From: Casuarina equisetifolia
Lineage: Eukaryota > Streptophyta > Magnoliopsida > Fagales > Casuarinaceae
Direction: 5' to 3'
Assembly: GCA_028551475.1 (NCBI GenBank)
Contig: CM052362.1
Span: 17,838,021-17,902,020 of the forward strand
DNA length: 64,000 bases
This document shows positions 37,241 to 50,900 of this stretch, one piece after another. Every line of letters starts with the position of its first letter. Position 1 is the first letter of the stretch. A program made the position numbers and the translations under genes. The notes beneath the pieces were generated by a model, which was not told where the DNA came from, made no database searches, and saw nothing but the letters and a program-made list of their open reading frames with translations.

Positions 37241-40200
37241 ATGACAACGTTGCAGCAGAGGAATTTCTGGGTTGTTGTGTTATTAGTTATTGGCGTTGTT
37301 GGAGCTAATCTGTGCATTGCGGAGGGCCGCCCACATCGAATTCTTTTGGATACAGATGTTGATACCGATGATTTCTTTGCCCTCTTGTACCTTTTGAAGG
37401 AAAATAGATCAGAGTTTGAGGTGGAGGTAAGTCAGTGAACAAACTTTTTGATAGGGAACATCATGTCGATGAATTTTGGCTACTTTCTAGCGTTGACTTA
37501 GTCACTGACCAGCTCTGTATATTAGTCCTTCAGAGCGTATAGATGATTTAGATGTTGAAATTCTTTTCATTTTAGTTGAATTCATTCCTTGCCGTGGTAA
37601 TATAAGTGAGCATGATTTGGTAGCAATCTGAGCATCGTAGTTGTCAAAACGCTGATTTTCTGGCTACTTGATGGCTTTGATGGAAAGTTGCAGTTGATGA
37701 ATTCTTTAGTTCTTTGAATGATGACTAAGGCAAATAAAGGAAACTGGTTTCGCTTATCATGTTGTTGAAGTATTTCTAGAACTCATTGCAGTGTTGGTTT
37801 AAAATTTTGATCATCATGCTGAAATCAGATTGGATGTCTATAATTCAATTCTGATCATCGACGGATCTCTCCTTTGTCTTTACTTTCTTTTCCTGCTTAA
37901 GTTACCTGTATAAGCCGTAAATTTGTTAGTTGTTGCCAACTTATTCACTTTCAAGTTTTTGGAGCATCAAGTAATTTTTATAAATATGACGAAGGAAGTG
38001 AAATCTGGTTTAACTTGCTGCAGGCAATCACTATCAGCGCAAATACATGGACTGATGCTGGACATGCTGTGAATCAAATCTATGACATTCTTTACATGAT
38101 GGACCGTGATGACATCACTGTAGGAGTGGGTGGCGAGGGTGGGATACTGGAAGCTGGCACAATACTGCCAAATGTTGGGGGATTTCTTCCTATTATTGAA
38201 CAGGTCAGAAGCATATGTATCCTGTACTAAAATGATCGTATGCTTGTAATCAAAAACATTGTAAGCTACATATGTATATTTCTAATCCAAAGGTCGATAT
38301 CTCAGGGGACTACAACTGCAGGATATTGTAGATATAGACATGCTATTCCTGCGGGTCAAGGAGGGCGATTAGATGGTGATTCCAACTATGGAATCCGGAA
38401 AGCTTTCCTCCCACAGGTATGAATTCTTTTTACTGTAATTTCAATCTTGGATGACATCTCATTGCTTCTACTTCTTGCTGCTGGGTTTGCAATTATAGCA
38501 CGTTGAATGTTTTCATGATGATACACTCTTTGGAGTTCTTGCCCCTGTTAGTTGGCAGTGGCCTGCAGAAAAACATGACCAATTGGATTGTTAACATCTT
38601 TTCCGATTGCACTAGCATCTAAATCAGTCATCTTACCTCTCAACAATATTATATAAGTGACTTGCTTTTCCTTCTGTTTTCTGCTTTATTTCATCTTGCA
38701 ACCTTGTTTTTGAAACCTCAGGTGTTTCATTGGAAGATCTGTAACCGATTGTCCCCTATCATTATGCTATGTTAGGATACAGGGGTCTTGGTCATTCCTA
38801 TCTAATCAGAACCATTCTCGACTCTTTTGATATCATGATTGTCAGTGGATTAGTGATCGAGTCAATTAAACACGTGAAAAAACTAAAGAGTTTACTTTAA
38901 CTATTCTTGATGTTCATATCATCTAAGTATCCTGCTCACATTTGTAACGTAATTAGGGCAGAAGGAAGTATACTCCTCTTCGACAACCCACTGCTCAGCA
39001 AGTGTTGATTGACAAAATATCAGCTGGTCCTATAACTGTATTTCTTATAGGAGCACATACGAATTTCGCCATTTTCCTTATGAATAACCCACATCTGAAG
39101 AAAAATGTCGAGCATATTTATGTCATGGGTGGTGGTGTGAGGTCCAAGAACCCAACCGGTTGTTGCCCACAAAATGCTACCTCATCTTGCGTGCCTCAGA
39201 AATGTGGTGACCGAGGAAATTTGTTCACGGACTACATCAGTAATCCTTATGCAGAGTTCAATATATTTGGAGATCCTTTTGCTGCATACCAGGTATTGAA
39301 GTTCAGTTGTTTTGCTGGGAAAAGTATTAGTTGCCTTGAGAAATTAACATAACATATAGGCCGTGCTTAGAAGCTTTAAAAGGGTTGCATTTGACGACCG
39401 TTGCTTATGTTTCAGGTTTTCCATTCTGGTATTCCCATCACGCTTGTTCCCCTCGATGCAACGAACACCATTCCAATCACTGAGAATTTCTTCAACACAT
39501 TTGAGAAGACTCAGAAGACATACGAGGCACAATACGTCTTCCAGTCGTTGAAAATAACTCGGGATACTTGGTTTGACAACCAATACTTTACGGTAATTTC
39601 TTCCGGAGGACGTGTGTTATCAAGATCTTTCTCTTTTCAAGACGGTCTTTGCTTACCGATTATGAATTGGAATGCATAACAGCTCGCAGATGTAACAAAC
39701 ATGTATATTTGCATCCTGATGAAATGAAGTTTAATTACTTGCAGAGTTATTTCATGTGGGACTCCTTCACATCTGGTGTCGCCACTTCGATAATGCGCAA
39801 TTCACACGATCATCATGGAGAAAATGAATTTGCCGAAATGGAGTATATGAATGTAACTGTAGTTACTTCAAACAAACCTTATGGGGTACACGATGGCTCC
39901 AATCCATTCTTTGATGGCCGTGTGGTTCCGAGATTCAATCTAAAGAGAGGTGGAGTACATAGTGGCCATGTTCAGACAGGACTTCGAGATCCATTTTGCA
40001 TTGGGGAAAATGGAAAGGGGAAATGCCAGGTAGTGTACCTTTTCTAGCAGTTGCGATGAGTTGGCTGCATATATGCGTAACCCAAAACATCTGACTGCAT
40101 TTTCTATTTTGCAACATGGCGATAGGATGGCTACACAGCAGAGGTAAGTGGTCCAGACGGAGTACGTGTACTAGTTGCTACAAGAGCAAAACCAAATCGG

Positions 40201-42277
40201 GATAGGAACAGCCCACTAGACAGAGAGTTTTTCATAAGCTTCTTAGATGTAAGTTCATCGATGCTTCTTTTTCTTCAGAAGTGATCCACCTCTAGTTTCT
40301 TATCTTCATATGCACTCAAGCAAACACACTTTCTTGCAGGCTCTAAACCGCCCTCAACATACTGGGAGGTTTAATTTTACGACACAATTTCCATATTACA
40401 AACAAGTTCTCTACAAACCAGATTTCGGATCCAAAAAACTTGGGAAATCTGTAGTGTTTGATATGGATATGAGCGCTGGAGATTTTCTAGCTCTGTTTTA
40501 CCTCCTGAAAGTACCTGTAGAAGTGATCAACCTCAAGGTAATGTTGCATTATTTAGGATAGGTTTGAGCAAGTTCTGTTGGATATCTCAGTTATAACAAA
40601 CAAAAAAGAAAAAGGAAAAGCACTTTTGATGTTCGTTGTCTCTCTACCTTCATCCAGGCGATAATAATAAGCCCAGTGGGATGGGCAAATGCTGCTACAA
40701 TAGACGTCGTCTATGATTTACTCCATATGATGGGCCGTGACGACATTCCTGTTGGTCTTGGAGATGTGTTTGCATTGAATCAAACTGATCCAACCTTCTC
40801 AGCAGTCGGAGACTGCAAATACCTGAAGGCTATTCCCCATGGGAGTGGCGGACTTATGGACTCTGACACTCTCTACGGCCTTGCTCGTTCTTTGCCACGG
40901 AGCCCTCGAAGGTACGTAGATTTTGTGCATCCATAGACAGCAACGTGCCGCGATGCTTGTAGTCAACTCCACGTTGAGTAGTCTGGGACTGAAATCTTTG
41001 TTTGTTCTGTACCAGGTACACAGCTCAGAACTCCGTCAAGTATGGAGCTCCCCGGGACACTGATCATCCCGAGCTCAGACAGCCACTTGCACTTGAAGTT
41101 TGGGATGCCGTAGTGGAAGCACTTGAACCAGGAGCTAAGATTACCATACTCACCAATGGACCCCTGACTAATCTAGCCAGGATCATTCTAACAAAGAAAA
41201 ATACCACCTCTTTAATTCAGGTATGTGCATTCCAGAGACGAATGATTAGTACTCTATCGACACAAGTGTTGTATTGCTGAACTTGAAAAAGATCGCTCAC
41301 ATTTTCTCTTGGCATTTTGTCGGAAAAAATGGATAAGATGCTTATGATATTGACATCATCTAATGATTCCAAAATGTTAATCTTACTGCAGGATGTGTAT
41401 GTAGTCGGAGGGCATATCAGCCGAGGTCGCGTGGACAAAGGAAATGTCTTTACCATCCCCTCCAATGAATATGCAGAATTCAATATGTTTCTCGACCCTC
41501 TGGCTGCAAAGACAGTCTTTGGTTCGGGACTTGGTATCACCCTCGTTCCACTTGGCATCCAGCGGAGAATTGGCTCATTTACAAGGATGTTGGAAAGATT
41601 GCAGGAGACAAAAACGACACCTGAAGCTAAGTTCACCCGTCGTCTGCTGTCAACTCTACACCAACTGAAAGAGTCGCACCATAGATATCAACATATGGTA
41701 AAGCTTTTAGTCTAATGAATTTGTGTACTTAGTGCCCCTCTCCCTTTTCCATGATTTTCACAATATGGGTAGTATTTACCCAAAAAAAAAAAAACTCATT
41801 CATGGGCATTGTTCTACACGGTATAGTCCCTGCAGAGAGATCCAAGAGTTCCATTTTCTGCAGCCACAAATTCATGGATAAATGGATATGTTCGATTTCC
41901 CTGAAAGAAGGGATGTTGGATGGCTCTCCTTTTGTTTGCACTGCTTTAGCAGCTAGTAATGGATGTTTCTCATTCTGCAGGATACGTTCTCCGGGGAAAT
42001 CCTTGGGGCTGTACTCGTCGCTGGTGATCATTCCCCTCTGAATCCGATTCTGCAAGTGAAGCCCATTAAAGTCTTCGCGCAAGGTGTTGAGTCCATTGAT
42101 GGACAAACCGTGATTGATGAAAAACATGGAAAACCAGTCAAAATATTGCAAGATGTGAACCCAAGAGCGTATTATGATCTATTTGCAAATAAGCTGGGAG
42201 ATGCTAAGCAGTCCGCTGTTGTGGGCAGCTTCCATGACCAGAAAAGAATGTGGAGTACTCCGCCGAAAACAACCTGA
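37241..42277 (+). CDS. NSH3: Secreted nucleoside hydrolase NSH3-like, copy 2
   Basis: Tandem paralogue of the gene at 5018-10026, with the same function expected. Exons: 37241-37426, 38024-38203, 38306-38416, 38957-39292, 39416-39592, 39745-40029, 40126-40248, 40340-40537, 40658-40911, 41016-41220, 41392-41697, 41981-42277. All exon lengths equal those of copy 1, giving 885 aa without interruption. By hand count about 30 residues differ, concentrated in exons 1-4 and 10-12; exons 7 and 8 are identical. The signal-peptide region, DTDVDTDD and DMDMSAGD are all kept. One change falls in a conserved loop (IGGHTN to IGAHTN in domain 1). Introns 2, 10 and 11 carry small indels relative to copy 1. 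Both genes look functional, so either redundancy or divergence in expression or substrate is possible. Confidence 0.95.
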
Positions 42278-42604
42278 GTTTCTTTACGGCAACAGGCTAA
42301 ATATTCTTTGATAATAGGAATTGATTTTTTTTTCCTTCTTTTACTCTATATGCTGCCTTTTAATTTGTACTAATTTCGCAGAGAAATGTTTATCGACACC
42401 ATGTTTCACTAGGAAGTGGTCATTAAGCTTCGTAGTTACCACGATGAAAGCAAAATAAGGTGCAGGATAAGTGACGAAAACACCATTCGTCCATGCTGAA
42501 AGCAAAGTTTTCACCGTGTTTAGTTTTTGGTTCATTTCCATACAATTAAGATTTTAATTGTAATAGCAATCGACAATTAAGTACAAACATGTTAAGTTGG
42601 GAAT

Positions 42605-43357
42605 GCCAACTCTTTTAGAAGAACTGTACGTCTTCTCTTCTATCATCAGAGTAGTAAGAATATGTTATTTTTAGCAGCAGAGAACCATGCTGGGACTGGA
42701 AGCTTCAGCGATGAACTTCTAACATATAAATGTATCTTCTTTTTTCCTTCTTGTCATCTTCCATCCTCCGGTATTTGGACATTGTCCAGTAGCTTGTCAA
42801 GAAAGTTCCCCTTTTCCCTCTCTTCCAGGCCACCAAAGAGGAATATTCGGCGTCTCTCCAAGCTCTCAAAAAGGGAAAAAGGTCGATTCCAGCAGAAGAC
42901 AAACAGATCATGGGGATTGGTCTTTACCTACATTTTCTTCTACGTCTTTTCTTCAACAAGCAACAGAAGAGGGGGTATCCTATTCTGCCACTAATTTCCA
43001 CGTTTGTCCACCTTCTGTTCTAGACAGCGACAACTCCCACATCAGATTGACCCTAAGAACCATATCTTTGCAAATGGATTCGTACATCTAGAGTCCCAAC
43101 AATATAAAAGAGTATTTGGCTGTCCATTCGAGTTTCTTATATGACTTAAAAGGTTGCCATTAACCTTTTTTTTTCTTTATCCTAGACGGAAAGTATGCCA
43201 ACCAAGGACTCCTATAAGTCACACATAAGAAGAAGAACATCACCCACAATTCAACACATGGCTTTCTAATTAATATCATATGAGAACTCAAGATAATGCG
43301 TCAAAATAGAGAAAACCACAAAATGGAGCTCCAGGTATCATCATCAGCATTGACACA
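42605..43357 (+). repeat. NSH3 downstream flank, third copy
   Basis: The uninterrupted version of the flank seen at 17288-17953 and 27220-27975. It runs directly from the NSH3-2 3' region to the end of the AHP gene. No gene is recognised inside it. Confidence 0.85.
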
Positions 43358-43535
43358 AGATGAAAAGCTCTCATTTCATTCACACAAGCATAGGCTGCTT
43401 AGTTAAAGAGAACCATAAAGTGACAAGAGTGGGGTCACATAAATTCAGATAAAAAAAGCTTCTCTACAACAAAACCACACCTCCCCTTCCCCCTGGGCGA
43501 CCAAATCAGACTTGCTGTTCCGAAATTTGGTAGCC

Positions 43536-44854
43536 TTAGAAACCCGAATCTATCATAGGAACTGACCCACCAGCTGCCACAATTTGTTGCTCTAGCTGCA
43601 ATGATCAGTATCATTTTTTTAAAAACAAATAAGTAAGAAAAAATTAGTGATTCACCGAAAGAAAAATTACAAGAACCGAGTAAATAACAAGTCTATTCTA
43701 CTAACCCTGAATAAGGTCTCAAGCTTGTTCTTCACAAGGTAGTACTCCTGCTTCACTTGCTGCAGACATCTTAGACACCTGCAATACAACATCACATTTA
43801 GGTTTCAGAATCAACCGCGAATGAAGAACAGGAAAAGGTAGATTTATGCGACGTAAAGTAGGATAACGCACCCTTCAACATTCTGCTCCTCACAGCTCTT
43901 GCGGAAAGCAACGCAGGCATTTTTGACTCTCTCAGCACCCACACTGTCAAGCAGAAAAACCCAGTTGCTCTTTAAGTAAAAGAAAATAACAACAAAGAAA
44001 AAAGCTCCATATGAACGATTCTTTTTATTCGATACATATTTCGAGTTGGAAAAGTAGACATCAAATAGAGCATTTTTACTTGGGTAGGAACCAAGGAGTC
44101 AAGCGGAGATCAGAATTGCAAAGCAGGAGCTTGGACTCAGTAGGCTCATACAGATTATGGTGTCGTTTTTTGATAGTTTTAACTTTCATTTTTCGTCCTC
44201 CATTTTTTTTTCCCTTGAAATAAAACCCAAAACGAAGAGAGCAACAGGGAAAAGAACAAAGACAGCGGTGGAAAAAAGAAGAGAAGTTTATGTTCACCTG
44301 GCGCTGCTTCCCTTCAACTGGTGAACATGAGCATCAATCCTTCTGAAATCTACACTTTGCTGATCTCTTCAAGAAAGAATGAAAAGGAAAACCCCAAGAA
44401 CAAAGAATAAACACTCTTCAGCACAACTTTAAAAGTATTGATAAGGAGAGCATCTCGAAAAGAAGGAAAAACAAGAGAATCAAGCAAGAGAAAGGAAGAT
44501 GGCTTGGATCCTCACAAAGCTCTGGCTATATCATTGACAAGCTTCTCGGAATCTTCAAAGAAAAGAGAGACCACTTCAGCGACGAAGTCCGGATTGCTCT
44601 CATCTTGAAGTTGCTGAAGCTGTAAGAACTGAGCATCCAGGATCCCCTTCTCTCACCAACAAAACAAAAGTCCCACAAAATCAGAACCACCACACGGAAA
44701 ACAAAAGCAACCCAACAGATCAGACACAGAGCAAGAAAACAAAACAAATCCGTATGAGATTCCCTCCTTTTATCTTTCATTTGCCCTGGCTTACCTCCAT
44801 AAACAAGGACTTTGTGTAGTCACCCAACCGTCTCTGCATCTGAACCACCTCCAT
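43536..44854 (-). CDS. AHP: Histidine-containing phosphotransfer protein (authentic AHP)
   Basis: Relays phosphate from cytokinin receptor histidine kinases to nuclear response regulators, moving between cytosol and nucleus. Six exons on the minus strand: 44795-44854, 44516-44646, 44298-44366, 43872-43943, 43706-43778, 43536-43595. Phases agree and the product is 154 aa, the normal AHP length. The start [18 protein letters not shown] matches family N-termini. The HPt box [12 protein letters not shown] holds the phospho-accepting His at residue 79, so this is an authentic AHP, not a pseudo-HPt. The C-terminus [19 protein letters not shown] is typical. It converges on NSH3-2, with stops 1.26 kb apart. 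It was probably part of the duplicated segment, and its partner in the first unit is missing. The upstream in-frame extension to 45100 is not family-like, so the later ATG is used. Confidence 0.95.
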
Positions 44855-47800
44855 GTCTGCCGTTGCTGCTTTCCAGACACAGGTCCCTATATGACCCAAC
44901 CAAGACTGGTAGCTTAAATCTAGCAGATCTTTGAGATTTATTGCACGACAGATACAGGCCTCTATAAAGGCTTCTTGACCTTGAAAGGAATTTGATGAAT
45001 TTAATGTACCCAGAGCAGAATCCAAAGGTTTCTTGCTTTTCGGGTACGTGTTTTTATTGTCTGGAACCAGTGAAGTGCAGCCACACCCCTTTTTTATCAC
45101 CCTTTTGGAGCTGTGACCCGCTTTTGAGTGCTTTCTGGCAGAATCACAGCCCCCACATCCTCTCTCTCTGCGTCATTTATTAGCATTTATTTGTCAAGCC
45201 TCTCACCCTAATCCTTTTCCTCCTCCTTTTCACTAAATTGGCTAATTTATTTGTTGGCCTCATCCTCCTCAATTTTCTCTGTTCCCTGCAAATCATTGGC
45301 CTTTCTTCAAGGGAAAGTAGCCATAGGGGTTGACGTACTAGTGGCTTCGGACATGTACCCTTCACCTTTTCCGGGAATTCATGAAACATTCTGGTAATAA
45401 TTACCCTGCAGCACTCAGTAATGGAAGCTCTGTTTCCAGTTGATTGGGGAAGGAGAGCTCACCTTTTCCCCAAAATCGTCCATTTTCATTAAAGAACACT
45501 CCTTTTTAAACAACAAATATAAGGATGAAAAGTTGGAAAAAAGAATTGGCAAAATACTTAAAAACTATTATAAAATCTACCGTCAAAAAATTATTAAGGA
45601 AGGCTTTCGTTTAATGTTAAAGTGTGCCCATTAAACCCATTTACATTTACTAACAAAGGCTCAATTAATTAAGTTTTTTTATGTACTTACTCAAACTTAC
45701 ACATCTAAATATTAAACTTGGGTTGATGAGATTCTTCTAATTAAGTCAATGTTTGTCGACATCAAGCCTTTCATGTATTTTTTGAATAACATACAATCTA
45801 GTTTGACATATCTCTATAAATATGAGATAATCGAAGATAATATGCATTGTTTTCTTTAGCATAAAGTTGTTATTATTTTCTCTACTTCCAAAATTTTCAA
45901 TAGTAGCTGATGTGTATGTCATGTTGAAGTTTGGTGTTCTCAAAATAAAATACTACAGAAGACCGGAAAGGTATGATATCGTTTTATAGCCAGCATAGTT
46001 CAGAAGTATTAATATGGATTCCATATGATTTTGTGTCTGCCACTGTCTCGTCTAGTTTCTTTCGTGGATTGACCAACTTGCTTGTTGACGATGTGGTAAC
46101 ATTGTCTGTCTTGTTAGCCGTGCCAGACATGAAGTTGCAGGGGAACATACCCTGTCAAAACAAGCTGGCTATGCTTCTCTGCTTGCTTTCATGGAGATTT
46201 TCATGTGAGTAATCAGAACCAGCTGTCACGTTAGGGTTTGCTTTCTCTAATTTTTGATCGGATTCCATCGTTTCTTTGAGTAACCTGGAGGTATAACCAG
46301 GCCATGCCATGTGGCAGTATGATCTCCATCAGCCCATCATAGCTGAACCACATGATTCACGGACCCGAAACAATCCAAGATCTGATTTGCTTTTTCTGCA
46401 ATCAATTTTGTATGCGTAATGAGTTAAAATATTGTATCATGCTAGTGTATAAATGAATAAAGAAATAAAGGGAGATAGTTTCTTCTGGACCAAGACTCTG
46501 AAAACGAAAACATGCCTCTTATTAGTCAAGAGAACTTTTTTTTTTGTTCAGTCTTATTAATTTTTTTTAAAAAAAATTATTGATGGAATCTTGACTTGGG
46601 ACAAAACAACCAATCACACAGCTATTTGTTGTAATAATTGATCGGACTTTATTAAATAACAAGGTCGGTTGTGAGGGAAGAGAAGCCCCCTAATCTCTTT
46701 TTTCTTTTTTGAATTTTGCATCAAGGTCTTTGCATCTGACGTATAATAGCCTCTTGGCTTCTTCTTTTGACAGCATAATCCTCAGAATGAGAATCCTCAT
46801 CATCTCATCAACTTTACCAGATTTAGGTCATATGAGGTGTACGAGGGTATTACATTTTTTAATTTCCATTCGCTTTTTCCATTTGGTGCTGATTCGTGAG
46901 GATTACATTAACAATTTTGGCGGAAAGTTGGGTTCTTATTCTCCAGAACAGAGAACATATTCTAAGAGTTGCATTGTTTGCCAGTCGCCAGTAGCAAATT
47001 CATCTTGCCCCATACGGATGCAGCTGAATTTTGGAATTAAGCAGGAAACTAAGCGTGGAGAACAAGGTGAGTGTCTTCTGAGATGGAAGTAATCAGTTGA
47101 TCACCTGTTCGCTTAGTGGTAAGCTAATAAGGTTTAAAACTTCTTAAAAGGGTTCTTTCTCTACCTAAGATTCACCACAAAAGATCATTTTTTCTTTTAT
47201 GAGAGGAACGCTGATATAGTTTGGCTCTTATTCCTCTGTGACGCCTCTGATAAGACGTGAACCGCCGCGCGGTCCACAGCATTGGCCAGATAAGTCAGTG
47301 TGAAATTGCGAAAGAGCTCTGTGCACTTTGAGGCTGCACTTGTCTTTCCCACCTACAAGCCATGGGGGGGAACAGTACAATATTCGTCCACCACTCCAAT
47401 TATATAAGCATTATAAAGGTTTAAACGCACCCGCGTGCTGACACCTCGAATCTGGAGCATGTGGGATGAGATGGAAAACCTAAAAAGGTTCTGCGCGTGA
47501 TCTTTCTCTCTCACACACCCACACAACCCCACACACAGCCCTATGAAAAGTCTGATGCATGAACTTCTAAACCTTAAGCATGTGTGTGATGAAATGGAGA
47601 ACAGTGAGGCAGTGCCCTCCTCACAGCACGGGAACGGTCCCACATCGTATCAAATCATCAGGATCATGGCTTCCGGATATTCCAAAATTTGTCTAGCCAC
47701 TGAAACATGATTGTATAAACTGTGGCCGATTCTTTGATTGGGGGTCCCAAGAATATGACTTGTATAGCATATCATTGTAGAAAACTAGAGTCCAAAAAGT

Positions 47801-47987
47801 AGCTGGTGAGGGACAAACTTTGTTGCTACCAAGGAAGAATACAAGACGTGTATGTAATCATTGTAATATTGACATTAGGGTCCAGTGAAAAACTAAAATA
47901 GAACGACAAAAATAAAAAGCAGGAACCTCCTGGATGAAGCCTGGAACAGATGATCGTTTCCCTGTGAGGAAAGCCTTATTGAAATTT
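44855..47987. other. AHP upstream and intergenic region to the P4H gene
   Basis: About 3.1 kb. 44855-45440 is presumed AHP promoter and leader. 45863-45937 matches 27976-28042 and marks the right end of the old tandem duplication. 46545-46580 is a T/A-rich low-complexity tract. The longest open frame (46709-47092, plus strand, 127 codons) resembles no known protein and has no splice support. No transposon is recognised. Confidence 0.5.
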
Positions 47988-50900
47988 CTAACACACCTTA
48001 CAACTTCTCCTACAGTAGCCAGGAAGCTCTGGAGACCCAACCATATACTCCGGGTTATTGGTGCATTCTCCAAGAGCAGCCCACCTGTCGCAACTATCAT
48101 TCAGATCCATGCACTTTCCATCTGCTGCCAAGTTCTTGTCGAACGAGTCTACATGAATCCATTTCGTTGCTGACCATTTCTCACCTTCAATGACGGGGCA
48201 ACCTGCGTGGAGACTGTCGGTGTCTGGATTGGCATTTGGGTGGAGACTGAAAAAGAGAAGGGCATCCCCTCTTCGTGGTTTCACTAAGATATTGCCAACG
48301 TGGCGAAGGTGGACAACAGAAACTACATTAATTTACTGAAAAGACAGCAATATCAAAAGAATGCACTAAGTAATGATAACTTCTCTTGTGACTCACCTGC
48401 AATTCCTTTCCTTGCACACTCAGAGAGATCATTGTTTATTTCAGAAGCTTTGCGACGTGGAGATTCAGGCTGGCAGAGAGGTTAAGATAAGTTTAAATAA
48501 TCAAAATCAGATAGAGAAATACAATCAGGTTGGCAACAGTACACATGTTCAACAAAAGAAGAAAATCTTCAAGCATTTGATTTACACCCTTGAAACTATT
48601 CTCCAACCACATAAAACAGGGGAGAAGTGCGTCAGGAAAAGGGTAGAAAAAATCTTCCAACATGTTCCATACCAGCAAACGGTCTATCTCACAACATAAA
48701 CGGTCTATCCCACAAACATGTTGTGGGATAGAACAGGGAGCCTTGCTTCATCCCACAAACATGTAGCGCCTACTCATACTTCGCTCCCCTAACATGTACT
48801 CTGATATTGATTAACCAAAAATTGGGGTGGATTTGCTTTATAAAAAGAAAAAATTAATAAACTTCTATGAAATGGTTTCGTAAGGTTTTAGAGTAAAAAT
48901 GAGAGGTGCTTTCTTGAGAAGTCTTGCCAAGCATCTCAAAGAAAGTTCGCCTAAAGTTCTGACCAAGACAAGTTCTAGTGAAGATGAATAAAGTGTATAC
49001 TAAAACTGACCTCCACGGCAGGGAACACTGTTTCTCCACCTTGGGCCACATCGGAAAGATACATAAGTACTGTCGCAATTCGGTGTCCACCCCGCGCTAT
49101 ATTAACCTTGTCCGCAAAGTAATCATAATGTGGATCATATTTCTGCCCATGCTCATATCTTAATACTTGTATGTCTTCTCCATTTTCTGAAAATCAAAAA
49201 ATACAAATCATAAAGCCACTCCGCTCCTTTCTAGGTCGTGCTTGCTAATCAACATATTCAAAAAGAGGTCCACTATGCTATACATGAACGATCTTTTTTA
49301 TTTCATGGTAAAACTTGGTCGTTATTTATAGTTGTTGCATTAACCGGATGGAATTAGGGTTGTAGTGCTGGTCCAATACCAAAGAAGAAGAATTGGGTAG
49401 TAGGCTTTCACTGTTTCACATAATAAAACATTGACATCAATAAAAATCTTGCCGACTTTACTCTGAAACCTAGATCAGACCATAAATTATATCACTTCTA
49501 TTTGATCAAGTGATAATTTGATAAGTCGACAAATGTAATACTAGGACTATAACCCACTGGACTAAGAAAAGAACATAGTAGGTACAGCATGACTGTAACT
49601 GGGATATCAAAAAGAATGCCAACTGTGATTTGCCAATATCAAGACTGAGAGGAGGCACAAATCTTCTTTTAGCAAACAGATCGCACTTGATCAAATCACT
49701 GTTAACCCTGAATTCTAAAATGGCAGTGTGCTACCACAATGGAAAGCATATGCATTTGACACTTTAGTTAGATATGGCTATGATGCAGGACAGATCACTC
49801 AGATATCGTACCTGATACAAGAATTGAACTTAGCTCCTTAAATTTTGTACCAGTGCTTTAGAGGCATTTGAAATGAGAAGTATATGAAAAGGTTCTACTG
49901 GTTAAATTTAATGGTTTCAGGTGTGTTTTAATGCATGCAGTCTCACTTAAGATTTCTGAGGCAATCACAACTAGCCACCCTTAATAGCATTTACAAGATG
50001 ATCTAGAATTCCCCTGCTTGATCCTTGAGAAAATTAGAAGGTTCTTTATGGCCTGCAGCACTCTGTTTTTCCTAATAAGCATGGGATTCCTAATTAAATG
50101 GAAATTTAAAAAGTTGACCAGTGAACTAAGCTTATGCTAGTGACCCCATACTTGAAATGCCAAAACTAATTCCTACCGAGAATCAAACTCATAAGCCAAA
50201 ATTATATCCCATTCCACATAATACAGAAATCAACTGATGACACTTGACTCAACAAAACACAAGCAAACATAAAAAGTGATTTCTTTGGTCTTTAAAGTTG
50301 CTTCCTCTTCAGCTTCTTGTGATCTGCATCTTGTGCCCATCAATACCTCATCATGCTAAGAATTTTGGACCTAAATTCTCAGATTTATTTGTTGATCCTC
50401 TCCCATTGAAACATTTTTTTCCAGTGGTGTGAACAACAGCATATATGCTATCAGTATATTAATTATCTCTTTTCATCATAGAATCACAACTACCTTTCTT
50501 TCACCCCGCTTACAAGTATGGAATGACCATGCAGACATACCTACTGACAGCAACACATCAAGATACGATCCTCAGTGGCAAGTAGCAGGTCAATTGTGTG
50601 AATCCAACTTTTAATTTCAGCGATAGACTGACGAACAACCCCCATGCAAAGAAGAAGAAGAAGAAAGAGAAACAAGAGTGCTCTACAAGAAATGGTATAC
50701 CTTTTGGAAGAAATGTCCATGAAGATATCTTGTCCTCTATACCAGCAATTATAGGGTCCTACAAAAGAACTAGCAAAGTGAGAAAGTACCACGTATTGCG
50801 TACAGCAGAAATATCAGTCGATTGAAACAGAAACGTAAGCATCTAAGCATAAGTCTTAAATCACAAAAGAGAAGAACTGCCAAAATCATAATTCTATAGC

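Larger units (their letters stand above)
28043..42609 (+). repeat. Tandem duplication unit B (NSH3-2 with both flanks)
   Basis: Second copy of unit A. Upstream repeats (28610-29350), intergenic sequence, promoter, gene and 3' flank all align to 2085-10361. It is interrupted at 29879-36285 by a three-LTR Copia array. At its 3' end it carries the uninterrupted 'gccaa-ctcttttag' site, which shows what unit A looked like before Copia copy A arrived. Confidence 0.9.

Noticed and set aside
44777-45100. In-frame extension of AHP exon 1 to an ATG at 45100
   Set aside because: The extra 82 residues are unlike any AHP N-terminus; [18 protein letters not shown] at 44854 matches the family start.
46709-47092. 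127-codon open frame between AHP and P4H
   Set aside because: No family resemblance, no splice context, low-complexity surroundings. Length is compatible with chance in this AT-rich DNA.
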